A stretch of 64,000 bases of DNA from positions 1 to 64,000 of the forward strand of contig NZ_CAUDZA010000006.1 of the NCBI RefSeq assembly GCF_958453765.1, given 5' to 3'. The DNA comes from Phascolarctobacterium_A succinatutens_B (GTDB lineage Bacteria; Bacillota; Negativicutes; Acidaminococcales; Acidaminococcaceae). The notes beneath the pieces were generated by a model. That model did not search any database. It was given only the letters and a program-made list of their open reading frames with translations, and had not been told where the DNA came from. This document shows, one piece after another, positions 8,754 to 14,993 of the stretch; positions within the stretch are counted from its first letter, which is position 1, and every line of letters starts with the position of its first letter. The translations under genes were made by a program, and so were the position numbers.

Positions 8754-9293
8754 TTATTCTTCATCAAGATAGCCGCCACGTTCGTAGGCGCGTTGTGCTT
8801 CGTCAATAGTTGGCTGCTGGCGTTTGCCACAATAGGCATATTTGAAGGCTTCTTCTTTGAGCGACTCCATCAAGGCCTTTTCGGTCGGCAACAGCAGCTG
8901 CATAGGAATTTTCTTTTCTCCCTGTTGCCGGATAAGGGTTTCAGTACAGTAAAATTTTTGTGTCACAATCTGGAGCGGTGTAGGGCAAAGAGCCATGCCT
9001 TCCAGCAGGACAACGAGCTGCATACCGTAGCCGTATTTTGTGCTATCCAGAAAGTTTACCTTCGTAACTCTCAATATAATGTTTTGGCCATCGGCATTCT
9101 GCAGCGGGAATTCCAGGAAGCGGGCGGCTACGCTGGGGAGCAGCGCCCACAGTTTGCGAAAATCTTCGTGCGGCTTATCCGCGCGGCTGACAATGTTTTC
9201 CTCCGGTTCTGCATCTGCAGGACAGACGGTGTAGCGGATTTGAGTGCAGCCGCCTTTGCTCAAAATATATTTGACATCGTAGTTTTCCGTCAT
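8754..9293 (-). CDS. Hypothetical phage protein, 179 aa
   Basis: Not recognised. A soluble protein with an acidic C-terminus ending in GGYLDEE. GGAGG lies 9 bases before the ATG, and that site touches the stop of the upstream 56-aa gene, so the two are probably co-translated. Confidence 0.65.
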   Translation of the reverse strand: MTENYDVKYILSKGGCTQIRYTVCPADAEPEENIVSRADKPHEDFRKLWALLPSVAARFLEFPLQNADGQNIILRVTKVNFLDSTKYGYGMQLVVLLEGMALCPTPLQIVTQKFYCTETLIRQQGEKKIPMQLLLPTEKALMESLKEEAFKYAYCGKRQQPTIDEAQRAYERGGYLDEE

Positions 9294-9307
9294 ATTCTCA
9301 CGTCCTC

Positions 9308-9478
9308 CTATTGTGCTGCAGCTTCATGCTTTGCTGCCTTCCAGGCGAGAAAGTCAGCGTATACGTCGGGATGGGTGGCGTAGTAGTGCTGAATGTAATC
9401 GCAAAGGGTAAGAGCACTTCTTTGAGTGATTTTGCCGGATGTACTGTTGATGATGATTTCTTTTTTCTTGCGTGCCAT
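9308..9478 (-). CDS. Very small phage protein, 56 aa
   Basis: Begins MARKKKEIIINSTSGK and ends KAAKHEAAAQ. An AGGAGGGC ribosome binding site lies 4-5 bases before the ATG, and the TAG stop abuts the binding site of the next gene. Basic N-terminus and an aromatic middle (DYIQHYYATHPDVYADFLAW). Function unknown; called from ribosome binding site, spacing and operon position. Confidence 0.62.
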   Translation of the reverse strand: MARKKKEIIINSTSGKITQRSALTLCDYIQHYYATHPDVYADFLAWKAAKHEAAAQ

Positions 9479-9487
9479 GATGCCCTC

Positions 9488-9790
9488 CTATTTCTTTAGC
9501 GTATACAGCGGAATGCGCAGCACATCGCCGGGCTGAATGAGCATGTAGCGGCTGTTGCCGAGGCCGTTTTCTTCGATGATGTAGAAAATCATTTCATCAA
9601 GATCATAGCGGTCTTGCTTTTTCAGGTACTTCAAAGCGAGGTCATAAACAGTGCCGCTAACGCCAACGGTGGCTGTGGTGTAATTACATACATAGCGGCT
9701 ATCATCGTACAGACGCCAGCCATAGGCAAGGCCGACACCGATGCCCGCGCCAAGCAGAGCCGCGATAAGAATGGAGATAATTGTTTTCAT
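9488..9790 (-). CDS. Membrane-anchored LysM-like small protein
   Basis: The 100-aa protein has an N-terminal transmembrane helix (about residues 3-22, ISILIAALLGAGIGVGLAYG) and a C-terminal domain resembling LysM: VYDLALKYLKKQD, then IFYIIEENGL, then IQPGDVLRIPLY. LysM binds peptidoglycan, so the domain should face the wall. The start is the ATG at 9790 with GGAGC 6 bases before it; an upstream in-frame start at 9919 has no binding site and overlaps the next gene. The LysM call is by eye. Confidence 0.65.
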   Translation of the reverse strand: MKTIISILIAALLGAGIGVGLAYGWRLYDDSRYVCNYTTATVGVSGTVYDLALKYLKKQDRYDLDEMIFYIIEENGLGNSRYMLIQPGDVLRIPLYTLKK

Positions 9791-9809
9791 GATTTGCTCC
9801 TTTCTGCTG

Positions 9810-10073
9810 TTACCAGCGCCGTGTCTTCCACGAAATTTTATGGGTGATTCTGATTTGAGGGTGGTTGACAATATCGCCGGAGCTTCTAAAATCAGCGGGC
9901 GCAGCACAAGGCTTTTCAATAGCAGCTTTTTCCTCTTCCTGCAGGTGGCAGTGCTTTTTCAGTTCAAGCACGCGGCCGCAACGCAGCCAAAGCAGATATG
10001 CAAAGCGGCGCAAGGGGATTTTACGGACAGCGCCAACGCCAATAACTACAATGTTAGTTATCTTTCTTTTCAC
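9810..10073 (-). CDS. Hypothetical phage protein, 87 aa
   Basis: Basic protein starting at a GTG with AAGGAGG 9 bases upstream; that binding site lies within the end of the upstream gene, which it overlaps by 20 bases. There is a hydrophobic stretch near the N-terminus (TNIVVIGVGAV). Product unrecognised. Coupling to its neighbour favours a real gene. Confidence 0.5.
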   Translation of the reverse strand: MKRKITNIVVIGVGAVRKIPLRRFAYLLWLRCGRVLELKKHCHLQEEEKAAIEKPCAAPADFRSSGDIVNHPQIRITHKISWKTRRW

Positions 10074-10329
10074 GGATTATCGCCTCCTTACTCAGTCTGA
10101 AAAAGCGGTTGCTGGCGTAATTCACCAGCTTTTCATAAAGCTGCAGCTGCTCGATAAGCTCCATTTTGTTGCATTGGTGCCAAAAGTGCTTAGTGTGGCC
10201 ATTTTCTAACGGCTCCTGCTTTTTTATCTGCTCAGCAACGCTTGCGAGCTGCTTGTCATTAGCGATAGCCTTCTGCAGACGTGCGGCCGTGCTTTTGGGG
10301 ATGATGATATAGCAAAGGTCATTCTTCAT
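10054..10329 (-). CDS. Hypothetical phage protein, 91 aa
   Basis: Begins MKNDLCYIIIPKS, then a mostly helical polar protein. The start is the ATG at 10329, with GGAGG 8 bases before it inside the end of the upstream gene (11-base overlap). The frame continues upstream to 10446 but without a binding site. Function unknown. Confidence 0.58.
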   Translation of the reverse strand: MKNDLCYIIIPKSTAARLQKAIANDKQLASVAEQIKKQEPLENGHTKHFWHQCNKMELIEQLQLYEKLVNYASNRFFRLSKEAIIREKKDN

Positions 10330-10615
10330 TTTGTTCTGCCTCCGGAGCCAGCCAGGGATACTTTGCATAAATTTGCTTGAGAATGCTCTGAGCTGTATCA
10401 ATGCTGCTGTGCAGGCGGTTGATGGTAAATTCCTGCATGGCAACATAGTCTTTGTTGTCTTTATGCGTTTGGATTTCCGCCAATCTGTTTTTCACTGCCA
10501 TGTGGCAGCGGATGTTATTGCAGCGAAGAGCGTTGATAAGCTCAAAGGTCTGCATAGAGTCGAGCTTCAAGGTAAGAAAAGCCTTCGGCGTTTGGCCATT
10601 GTTATTCTTTTGCAT
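10319..10615 (-). CDS. Hypothetical phage protein, 98 aa
   Basis: Helical soluble protein (LDSMQTFELINALRCNN... LHSSIDTAQSILKQIY) with an acidic tail. The ATG is preceded by AGGAGGGACA. It overlaps the next gene. No recognised domain. Confidence 0.58.
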   Translation of the reverse strand: MQKNNNGQTPKAFLTLKLDSMQTFELINALRCNNIRCHMAVKNRLAEIQTHKDNKDYVAMQEFTINRLHSSIDTAQSILKQIYAKYPWLAPEAEQNEE

Positions 10616-10631
10616 GTTGTCCCTCCTGATG

Positions 10632-10844
10632 TTAATAGTCGCGCAGCTGCTTCAGCAGGCTTTTGGCGGCTTTGATTCTTTCTGTATAATCCTTGACGGT
10701 CGGACCGGTGCAGTTTTCATCTGTCTGCTTCAGTGACTGGAGTTTGTCGCTGACAACTTTGATGTAATTGCAAAGGCCGCGTTCTACTACGTTGTATTCT
10801 GCCGGAGTTTTGATTCTGAGTGTTTTGGTTACTGTTTTTGACAT
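10632..10844 (-). CDS. Small phage protein, 70 aa, paralogue of the adjacent 66-aa protein
   Basis: Shares with the next gene (10855-11055) the order: a basic start, a GLCNYI motif, a KLQSL-type helix, a DY.E.I.AAK segment and a C-terminal LLKQLRDY. The two are tandem duplicates with the same length and ribosome binding site arrangement, 10 bases apart. Function unknown; the conserved ends suggest a folded helical bundle. Confidence 0.6.
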   Translation of the reverse strand: MSKTVTKTLRIKTPAEYNVVERGLCNYIKVVSDKLQSLKQTDENCTGPTVKDYTERIKAAKSLLKQLRDY

Positions 10845-10854
10845 AGTATTCTCC

Positions 10855-11055
10855 TTAGAAGTTACGCAGCTGCTGTAGCAGGCCTTTGGCTGCCGCGATT
10901 TTTTCCTGATAATCTTCGATGTTGCCTTGTACTACATCTATGTGATTCTTCTGCAACCAATCTAATTGATGGCCGGCGAGCTGGATGTAGTTGCAGAGTG
11001 CAATGTCCAGAACGCAAACATCTGCCATTGATTTGACTACGAGATTCTTTGCCAT
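10855..11055 (-). CDS. Small phage protein, 66 aa, paralogue of the adjacent 70-aa protein
   Basis: Contains ALCNYI, then QLDWLQKN, EDYQEKIAAAKGLLQQLRNF. It matches its neighbour's GLCNYI and DYTERIKAAKSLLKQLRDY, so a local tandem duplication with divergence is clear. GGAGGTAC lies just before the ATG. Unknown function. Confidence 0.6.
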   Translation of the reverse strand: MAKNLVVKSMADVCVLDIALCNYIQLAGHQLDWLQKNHIDVVQGNIEDYQEKIAAAKGLLQQLRNF

Positions 11056-11111
11056 GATGTACCTCCTAGATTACGATTGCCGTGATATAATAAAGTTAAA
11101 AACGAAAGCGG

Positions 11112-11267
11112 GTGTTTGGTTTGTATTCTTTAAGAAAAGCTGAGTATAAATTACTCAATACCATTTACCAGCAGCCAGGTGTCAGTATTGAAAGGCTGTC
11201 AAAGATACATGGGTTGCCTTATGAGTTGGTTGTTCAGACTATGGAGCCGATGGAATTAGCCGGCTGA
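11112..11267 (+). CDS. Small winged-helix-like ORF, 5' half of a possibly broken gene
   Basis: GTG at 11112 (or TTG at 11121) opens a frame giving LYSLRKAEYKLLNTIYQQPG, then SIERLSKIHGLPYELV: a helix-turn-helix of winged-helix type of about 50 residues. It stops at TGA 11265-11267, and the same frame continues with a GTG straight into the membrane-protein gene. It lies opposite to the surrounding early genes. A TATAAT box stands at 11086-11091, with a weak -35. The binding site is poor. It may be the N-terminal part of one longer gene. Confidence 0.45.
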   Translation: MFGLYSLRKAEYKLLNTIYQQPGVSIERLSKIHGLPYELVVQTMEPMELAG

Positions 11268-11606
11268 GTGCAGATTAGTTATTACGATATGGATAACTGC
11301 CGCAAAGGCTCCCGCTATACCATAGAGCCGCCCGGTTTAATAGCTTTGGCAGATTACAAGGAAAAGAAGAGAAGCTCCTTCTGGGATCTGTTTGAGGACA
11401 GATTCTGGAAGGGTGCAACTCTTTCAATCTCCATAGCAGCGCTCATTATATCCGGGCTGTCCTATTACCACAGTTTGAAGACTGAGGAAAAGGTCAGGAT
11501 AGAGATAAACAGCGCTACCAGCGCCATCACCATCGGCAGCCAGTCCCAAAATGTCAACGATTCCAGAAATTCGTTCGAGAAGAACGGAATGCAGTTGAAG
11601 AAATAG
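11268..11606 (+). CDS. Single-pass membrane protein, 112 aa, moron-like
   Basis: Starts at a GTG that directly follows, in the same frame, the TGA of the upstream winged-helix ORF. It has a soluble N-terminal 45 residues, a transmembrane helix (TLSISIAALIISGLSYYHSL) and a polar tail rich in Ser/Asn. An intrinsic terminator follows at once. Its opposite orientation, possible own promoter and own terminator are typical of phage moron genes. Function unrecognised. Confidence 0.55.
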   Translation: MQISYYDMDNCRKGSRYTIEPPGLIALADYKEKKRSSFWDLFEDRFWKGATLSISIAALIISGLSYYHSLKTEEKVRIEINSATSAITIGSQSQNVNDSRNSFEKNGMQLKK

Positions 11607-11629
11607 AGCTTCAGAATGCTCCAGTCTAT

Positions 11630-11657
11630 GCCCTGCTGCGCAGGGCTTTTCTTTTTG
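11630..11657 (+). terminator. Intrinsic terminator of the rightward moron-like unit
   Basis: GCCCTG/CAGGGC hairpin with a CTGCG loop (11630-11646) followed by TTTTCTTTTT. Works only for the plus strand. Confidence 0.88.
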
Positions 11658-11664
11658 TCATCGT

Positions 11665-11919
11665 TCATGTGTGTGCCTCCTGATGCTTTTCGTACTCTGC
11701 TTGAGAAATTAATAAGCCTGATTCACTAATAGTTATCATTTCCGGCGGTATTCCAAAAGTCTTCTGGATGCTGTCAGCCAGCCGATAAGCTTCTAACTGT
11801 GTTGTAAAGCCGCCTATATTAATATAGTGCTGCTTTAAGACGCAGTTTTTTTCTTCACGCTTGCCAAAGAGCTTGCGCAAGAATACGCTTATTCCCATGC
11901 CCTTTTTGTTGTCGTTCAT
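11665..11919 (-). CDS. Hypothetical phage protein, 84 aa
   Basis: Basic N-terminus (MNDNKKGMGISVFLRKLFGKREEK), then a small alpha/beta part with AYRLADSIQKTFGIPPEMITISESG, which has a shape like an SPOR or other small peptide-binding fold, though this is not certain. It lies directly downstream of the Cro-like gene with an operator-like palindrome between them. GAGGTGC lies upstream of the ATG. Confidence 0.55.
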   Translation of the reverse strand: MNDNKKGMGISVFLRKLFGKREEKNCVLKQHYINIGGFTTQLEAYRLADSIQKTFGIPPEMITISESGLLISQAEYEKHQEAHT

Positions 11920-11936
11920 GTTTGCACCTCTCTTTG

Positions 11937-11951
11937 TCGCGTGTTATGCGA
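11937..11951. promoter_or_regulatory. Third repressor operator (palindrome)
   Basis: TCGCGTGTTATGCGA matches the two operators between the Cro-like and CI-like genes in arms and spacing, with one arm change. It overlaps the last codons of the Cro-like gene, so it could block elongation or a second leftward promoter. Confidence 0.6.
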
Positions 11952-12162
11952 CTAACTGAGTAAAAAAAATAGCATTAACATCATCGCCTTGAATATCAAC
12001 GATGTCGATTATTTTGTCAACGTCCTTAACCAAAAGCCCTTCACCGTTATGTTTCAGTTTTCTATACAAAGTCGAAGGACTAATGTTCATACGGCGAGCG
12101 ATTCCGGGAATAGTTAAGCCAGCTTCGCAAATTTTTCCTTTCAGTTTTTTCACATCTACCAT
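11944..12162 (-). CDS. Cro-like/XRE DNA-binding protein, 72 aa
   Basis: Helix-turn-helix centred on LTIPGIARRMNISPSTLYRKL (about residues 16-36), in a protein too small to hold more than the DNA-binding domain. It is divergent from the CI-like repressor with two palindromic operators between, which is the layout of a lysis-lysogeny switch, so a Cro role is likely. AAAGGAGC precedes the ATG. It should be the first gene of the leftward early operon. Confidence 0.8.
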   Translation of the reverse strand: MVDVKKLKGKICEAGLTIPGIARRMNISPSTLYRKLKHNGEGLLVKDVDKIIDIVDIQGDDVNAIFFTQLVA

Positions 12163-12184
12163 AATAAAGCTCCTTTCTATTTAT

Positions 12185-12198
12185 TCGCATATATGCGA
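12185..12198. promoter_or_regulatory. Repressor operator 1 (palindrome)
   Basis: TCGCATATATGCGA, a perfect palindrome about 25 bases upstream of the Cro-like start. It is followed by TTTA, as is operator 2. Predicted binding site for the CI-like and Cro-like proteins. Confidence 0.75.
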
Positions 12199-12243
12199 TT
12201 TACTTAAGTTTATCACCTAAGCTTTATTGTGTCAACTGAATTT

Positions 12244-12258
12244 TCGCATGAAATGCGA
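12244..12258. promoter_or_regulatory. Repressor operator 2 (palindrome)
   Basis: TCGCATGAAATGCGA, the same 6-base arms as operator 1 with a 3-base centre, and the same TTTA flank. It lies about 26 bases upstream of the -35 box of the rightward CI promoter. Confidence 0.75.
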
Positions 12259-12284
12259 TTTATTTTCTTTTTTTGCGTTTCTTG

Positions 12285-12312
12285 TTGCAGATTTGCAAAT
12301 TTGTAGTATAAT
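12285..12312 (+). promoter_or_regulatory. Promoter of the CI-like repressor
   Basis: TTGCAG (12285-12290), 16 bases, TATAAT (12307-12312). The start of transcription would be near 12319, about 13 bases before the ATG, leaving a short leader with AGAGGTG. Confidence 0.72.
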
Positions 12313-12331
12313 CTTCTTAGAGGTGATTTAC

Positions 12332-12682
12332 ATGAATATTGGTGAAAGAATAAAGGCTCGCCGTTTGGAATTAGGTTTGACTGCCGACCAGTTAGCTGAA
12401 CGCGTTGGAAAAAATCGTGCAACTATATATAGATACGAAAACGGAGAAATTGAAAATATGCCGTTGTCTATTATGGCGCCACTTGCTAAAGCATTAGGAA
12501 TAACTCCTGCTGAGTTATTTGGTAGGTCTTTAGGTGGTGATGTTAGTAGTTCTGAATTTGAGTTAATAAAAAAATATCGCCAGCTAAACGCCAGCGATAA
12601 ATTAGAAATACGCAACATGATTGATTTTAAGCTTTTCCGGTATGCTCAATCTTCAGAGGAAGAAGAAAGCAATTGCGTATAA
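12332..12682 (+). CDS. CI-like XRE phage repressor, 116 aa
   Basis: N-terminal helix-turn-helix (IGERIKARRLELGLTADQLAERVGKNRATIYRYE, shown here as its limits: residues 2-35), then a short C-terminal helical part that lacks a LexA-type protease domain, so induction must work by another route than RecA-driven self-cleavage. The ATG at 12332 with GAGGTGA before it is preferred to an upstream start at 12227. It faces the Cro-like gene across two operators. Predicted to keep the prophage silent. Confidence 0.85.
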   Translation: MNIGERIKARRLELGLTADQLAERVGKNRATIYRYENGEIENMPLSIMAPLAKALGITPAELFGRSLGGDVSSSEFELIKKYRQLNASDKLEIRNMIDFKLFRYAQSSEEEESNCV

Positions 12683-12799
12683 TTCATTGCGGGAGGAAGA
12701 AGTAAATGCAGCTGTTCGGAAAAGCCGGATAACTGCAATGTGAGAAAAGTTCACATTGCAAACAAAATACAAAAATGCCGCCAGCGCGGTGCTGACGGC
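12656..12799. repeat. Repeat copy A, downstream of the CI-like gene
   Basis: This segment starts in the last codons of the CI-like gene and matches 13650-13764 closely, including ATAATTCATTG, a GGGAGGAAGAAGTAA site before an ATG with an 8-codon ORF (MQLFGKAG), GGATAACTGCA and a CCGCCAGC hairpin. Copy A also has an extra 10-bp hairpin (12734-12760). On the minus strand its terminal hairpin (12777-12799) followed by TTTTT ends transcription of the 12812-13381 gene. Confidence 0.85.
12771..12799 (-). terminator. Terminator of the 12812-13381 gene
   Basis: Minus-strand hairpin with GCCGTCAGC/GCTGGCGGC-type arms (one mismatch) followed by five T, 13 bases beyond the stop of the gene. Confidence 0.72.
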
Positions 12800-12811
12800 G
12801 GATGATAATGT

Positions 12812-13381
12812 TTAAGTTTCTTTCAACGTATATTCTTTTAAAATCATGTCTTTGTCCTGCCAAATGATGTAGCGCACTTCTTGCAGGTCTTCCATGCCAT
12901 AGCCTTCTATCTGGCGCAAGGAAAAAGACTTCTCGCTTTTTATGAAGTGCTCGCCCCAACCAGACGCGACAAGAGCGCCAGCCTTATACGCTTCGTAGTA
13001 ATGCGGCTTGTTGTCGCAGCCAAGCTTTTCCAAAATTGTTTCTTCAACGAATATCGGATTTTTCCCAAAGTAAAAATTTATAATGTTGGCCAGCGCAACG
13101 GCTTTATCGCGTAGCCATACAGGCCATAAAATACCTAAAAGAGCAGCGCAGATAATAGTACAGGCAATACGTGTTGATTCGCTCAGCGACAAGCCCTGCA
13201 AGCTGCAAATATTGTCAAGGCTCGCAACTAAAAGCCATGCTGTACCACCGAAAAGAAAATACGCCAAAACTTCATTATTCAACTTTTCTTTTTGAGGATT
13301 TCCGTTCATCAGTTTACAAGCTGCTAAGCCTATGAACCCCGGAACAGCTTGTGCAATGTTTTGCAATAAATTTAACTCCAT
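12812..13381 (-). CDS. Membrane protein, possibly DUF6338-like, phage cargo
   Basis: The 189-aa protein has a hydrophobic N-terminus (PGFIGLAACKLM), two further membrane helices (about residues 39-55 and 70-92, IACTIICAALLGILWPVW) and a cytoplasmic C-terminal domain with AYKAGALVASGWGEHF and VRYIIWQDKDMILKEYTL. The pattern resembles DUF6338 proteins, often found in prophages and mobile elements, but this is by eye. It stands alone on the minus strand between repeat copies A and B, as an inserted cassette would. Confidence 0.65.
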   Translation of the reverse strand: MELNLLQNIAQAVPGFIGLAACKLMNGNPQKEKLNNEVLAYFLFGGTAWLLVASLDNICSLQGLSLSESTRIACTIICAALLGILWPVWLRDKAVALANIINFYFGKNPIFVEETILEKLGCDNKPHYYEAYKAGALVASGWGEHFIKSEKSFSLRQIEGYGMEDLQEVRYIIWQDKDMILKEYTLKET

Positions 13382-13413
13382 AATATCACTCCGTTCTGAA
13401 AGAAGGTGAAGTA

Positions 13414-13527
13414 ATGCGTAAGCCGAACCCTGTGCCGCCTGGCACGGTTACCAGAAGCGACAACTTTTCAATGCCATTGCCTCCGGTAAAGCAAAAGCCA
13501 TCGCCACAGCCGCCTAAGCAAAAATAA
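13414..13527 (+). CDS. Tiny proline-rich protein, 37 aa
   Basis: Sequence from MRKPNPVPPG to PQPPKQK: about one third Pro, basic, no fold expected. AGAAGGTGAAGTA stands before the ATG at a good distance. It diverges from the membrane protein at 13381 and may share its promoter region. Called on ribosome binding site alone; function unknown. Confidence 0.45.
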   Translation: MRKPNPVPPGTVTRSDNFSMPLPPVKQKPSPQPPKQK

Positions 13528-13649
13528 ATTTTATCGTGCTTGTTGTTTCGTGATTCTAGCCTCTGGCTATATTATATCATGTATTTTCTAATATCAATAT
13601 GACTAGTTTTTAAAATAACGCCAGTAAGGTGCTGGCTGTTAGGAAGAAG

Positions 13650-13764
13650 AGAATTGCATATAATTCATTGTGGGAGGAAGAAGTAAATGCAGCTGTTCGT
13701 AAAAGCCGGATAACTGCAGATAACAAATATAATACAAAAATGCCGCCAGCGCAGTGCTGGCGGC
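13650..13764. repeat. Repeat copy B
   Basis: Degenerate copy of 12656-12799. It retains the end of a CI-like reading frame, the GGGAGGAAGAAGTAA-ATG box with an 8-codon ORF (MQLFVKAG) and the CCGCCAGC hairpin, here a perfect 9-bp stem (13742-13764) with T-run on the minus strand. No gene on the minus strand ends here, so the terminator is a relic of duplication. Confidence 0.85.
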
Positions 13765-13866
13765 AAAGAAGGTATTGAAGCAAAAATATCAATCACTATA
13801 TATTGTGTTGTTAAGATGGGTAACTTTAGTATTTTAACACAACGCTTTTGAAAAAGCAAGTTTTTG

Positions 13867-13894
13867 TTGACAAATTTAATTATTCTGCTATAAT
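13867..13894 (+). promoter_or_regulatory. Consensus promoter for the abi leader RNA
   Basis: TTGACA (13867-13872), 16 bases, TATAAT (13889-13894): both hexamers are perfect, the strongest promoter in the prophage cargo region. Transcription should start near 13901. Confidence 0.9.
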
Positions 13895-13900
13895 GATTAG

Positions 13901-13971
13901 TACAGCGATAGTGCAGAACCTGAGGGCGATGCACGGAGGCTTGCTAATCTGCGGATTGGCAAGCCTTTTTT
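13901..13971 (+). ncRNA. Leader RNA ending in an intrinsic terminator upstream of abi (AbiF-RNA-like)
   Basis: From the predicted start the RNA runs about 70 bases and ends with a 12-bp hairpin (arms 13938-13949 and 13954-13965, one G-T pair, TGCG loop) followed by TTTTTT. The abi start codon lies only 20 bases further on. A short GTGC/GCAC pairing may enclose the 5' part. An RNA motif upstream of Abi-like genes (AbiF RNA) has been described from comparative genomics; the position and form fit it, but I cannot check the consensus. Most transcripts should end here, with leaky or regulated read-through into abi. Confidence 0.7.
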
Positions 13972-13991
13972 CGTTATATAGGAGGAATTTT

Positions 13992-14972
13992 ATGGATAAG
14001 CCATTCAAAACATATCGGCAGCAGTTGACAATTCTTAGAGGTCGTAACCTTGTTATTAAAGACGGCAGTAAAGCAATACAGATTTTAAAAAATGAAGGCT
14101 ATTATAATATCATCAACGGTTATAAAGATATATTTCTCGATATGCCGCAAACCAAACAGTACGGTGACGATAGATATAAGGCAGGCACTACTTTCGAGCA
14201 TATATATGCGCTTTATAATTTTGACAGGAATATGCGAGCTATATTATTAAAGTATATTTTGAAAATGGAAACTTCGTTGAAAACGAAAGTCGCTTATTAT
14301 TTCTCGCAGACGTATAAACAAAACTTCAATTATCTAGATATAAATAATTTCGATAGTTCTAACCCGCAGACTGCTACCAAACTTATAGCAGACTTATCTA
14401 GCGTAATAACGAAAAATACAAAGAAGGGTGCGCTAGGCGACCAGTTTTATCATTATCTCGACAAACACAAAGAGCTTCCCTTGTGGGTGTTGGTTACAAA
14501 GATGACATTAGGCAATATTATTCATTTTTATAATGGCATGACCATGCAGACTAAACTTCTAGTTATAAATGAGATTATAAGCACTTACGAAAAAACATAT
14601 CGAGTCAAGCTGCTTTTAACGCCGGAACAGGAAGAAAAATTCGTCTCTAATATGTTTGCTTTTATTAACATTTTTAGAAATGTTTGTGCTCATGAGGAGC
14701 GGCTGTATAGTATTACGGTAAAAAATAATAATAAAGTCCCTAATATAGCACTATTTCATAAAACACTGCCTAGTAACTTTTCATCGCATTTTATTGATTG
14801 TGTTATAATTTTAGGCTTATTTTTGAGCAAGCGCGACTATGCTGCTATGGTTGGAGAATTTTCTGCCGAAATAGCATCTTTCGCTAAAAAATTGCCGCAA
14901 AATATGTTTAATAGTGTTCTTATAAAAATGGGATTTTCTAAAAACTGGAAAGATGATTTTAAGCTAAACTAA
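13992..14972 (+). CDS. Abi-like protein, Abi_2 domain (AbiD/AbiF type)
   Basis: Abortive-infection effector family; related proteins stop growth of phage-infected cells, and some are thought to bind RNA. The 326-aa protein has KPFKTYRQQLTILRGRNLVI at the start, then ILKNEGYYNIINGYKDIF and FEHIYALYNFDRNMRAILLKYIL, which are Abi_2 signatures, and the later FRNVCAHEERLY segment with the RNxxxH-type motif (near residue 232) shared with HEPN-like RNases. Start ATG 13992 with GGAGG 8 bases before it; the upstream frame to 13848 runs through the leader hairpin and is rejected. Likely co-transcribed with the following gene. AT-rich compared with the chromosome. Confidence 0.9.
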   Translation: MDKPFKTYRQQLTILRGRNLVIKDGSKAIQILKNEGYYNIINGYKDIFLDMPQTKQYGDDRYKAGTTFEHIYALYNFDRNMRAILLKYILKMETSLKTKVAYYFSQTYKQNFNYLDINNFDSSNPQTATKLIADLSSVITKNTKKGALGDQFYHYLDKHKELPLWVLVTKMTLGNIIHFYNGMTMQTKLLVINEIISTYEKTYRVKLLLTPEQEEKFVSNMFAFINIFRNVCAHEERLYSITVKNNNKVPNIALFHKTLPSNFSSHFIDCVIILGLFLSKRDYAAMVGEFSAEIASFAKKLPQNMFNSVLIKMGFSKNWKDDFKLN

Positions 14973-14993
14973 GATATTAACAGGAGGAATTTT

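Noticed and set aside
10581..11055. CRISPR-like impression from the tandem small genes
   Set aside because: Repeats are protein-level and only two copies; no spaced short direct repeats. No CRISPR array is seen anywhere in the window.
11465..11668. Minus-strand ORF of 67 codons with a membrane helix and a good AGGAGG site
   Set aside because: It is antisense to the plus-strand membrane gene, and its first codons lie on that gene's terminator hairpin. The AGGAGG is part of the codons ending the upstream gene. It could be real, but one of the two overlapping frames must be chance, and the plus one has the terminator.
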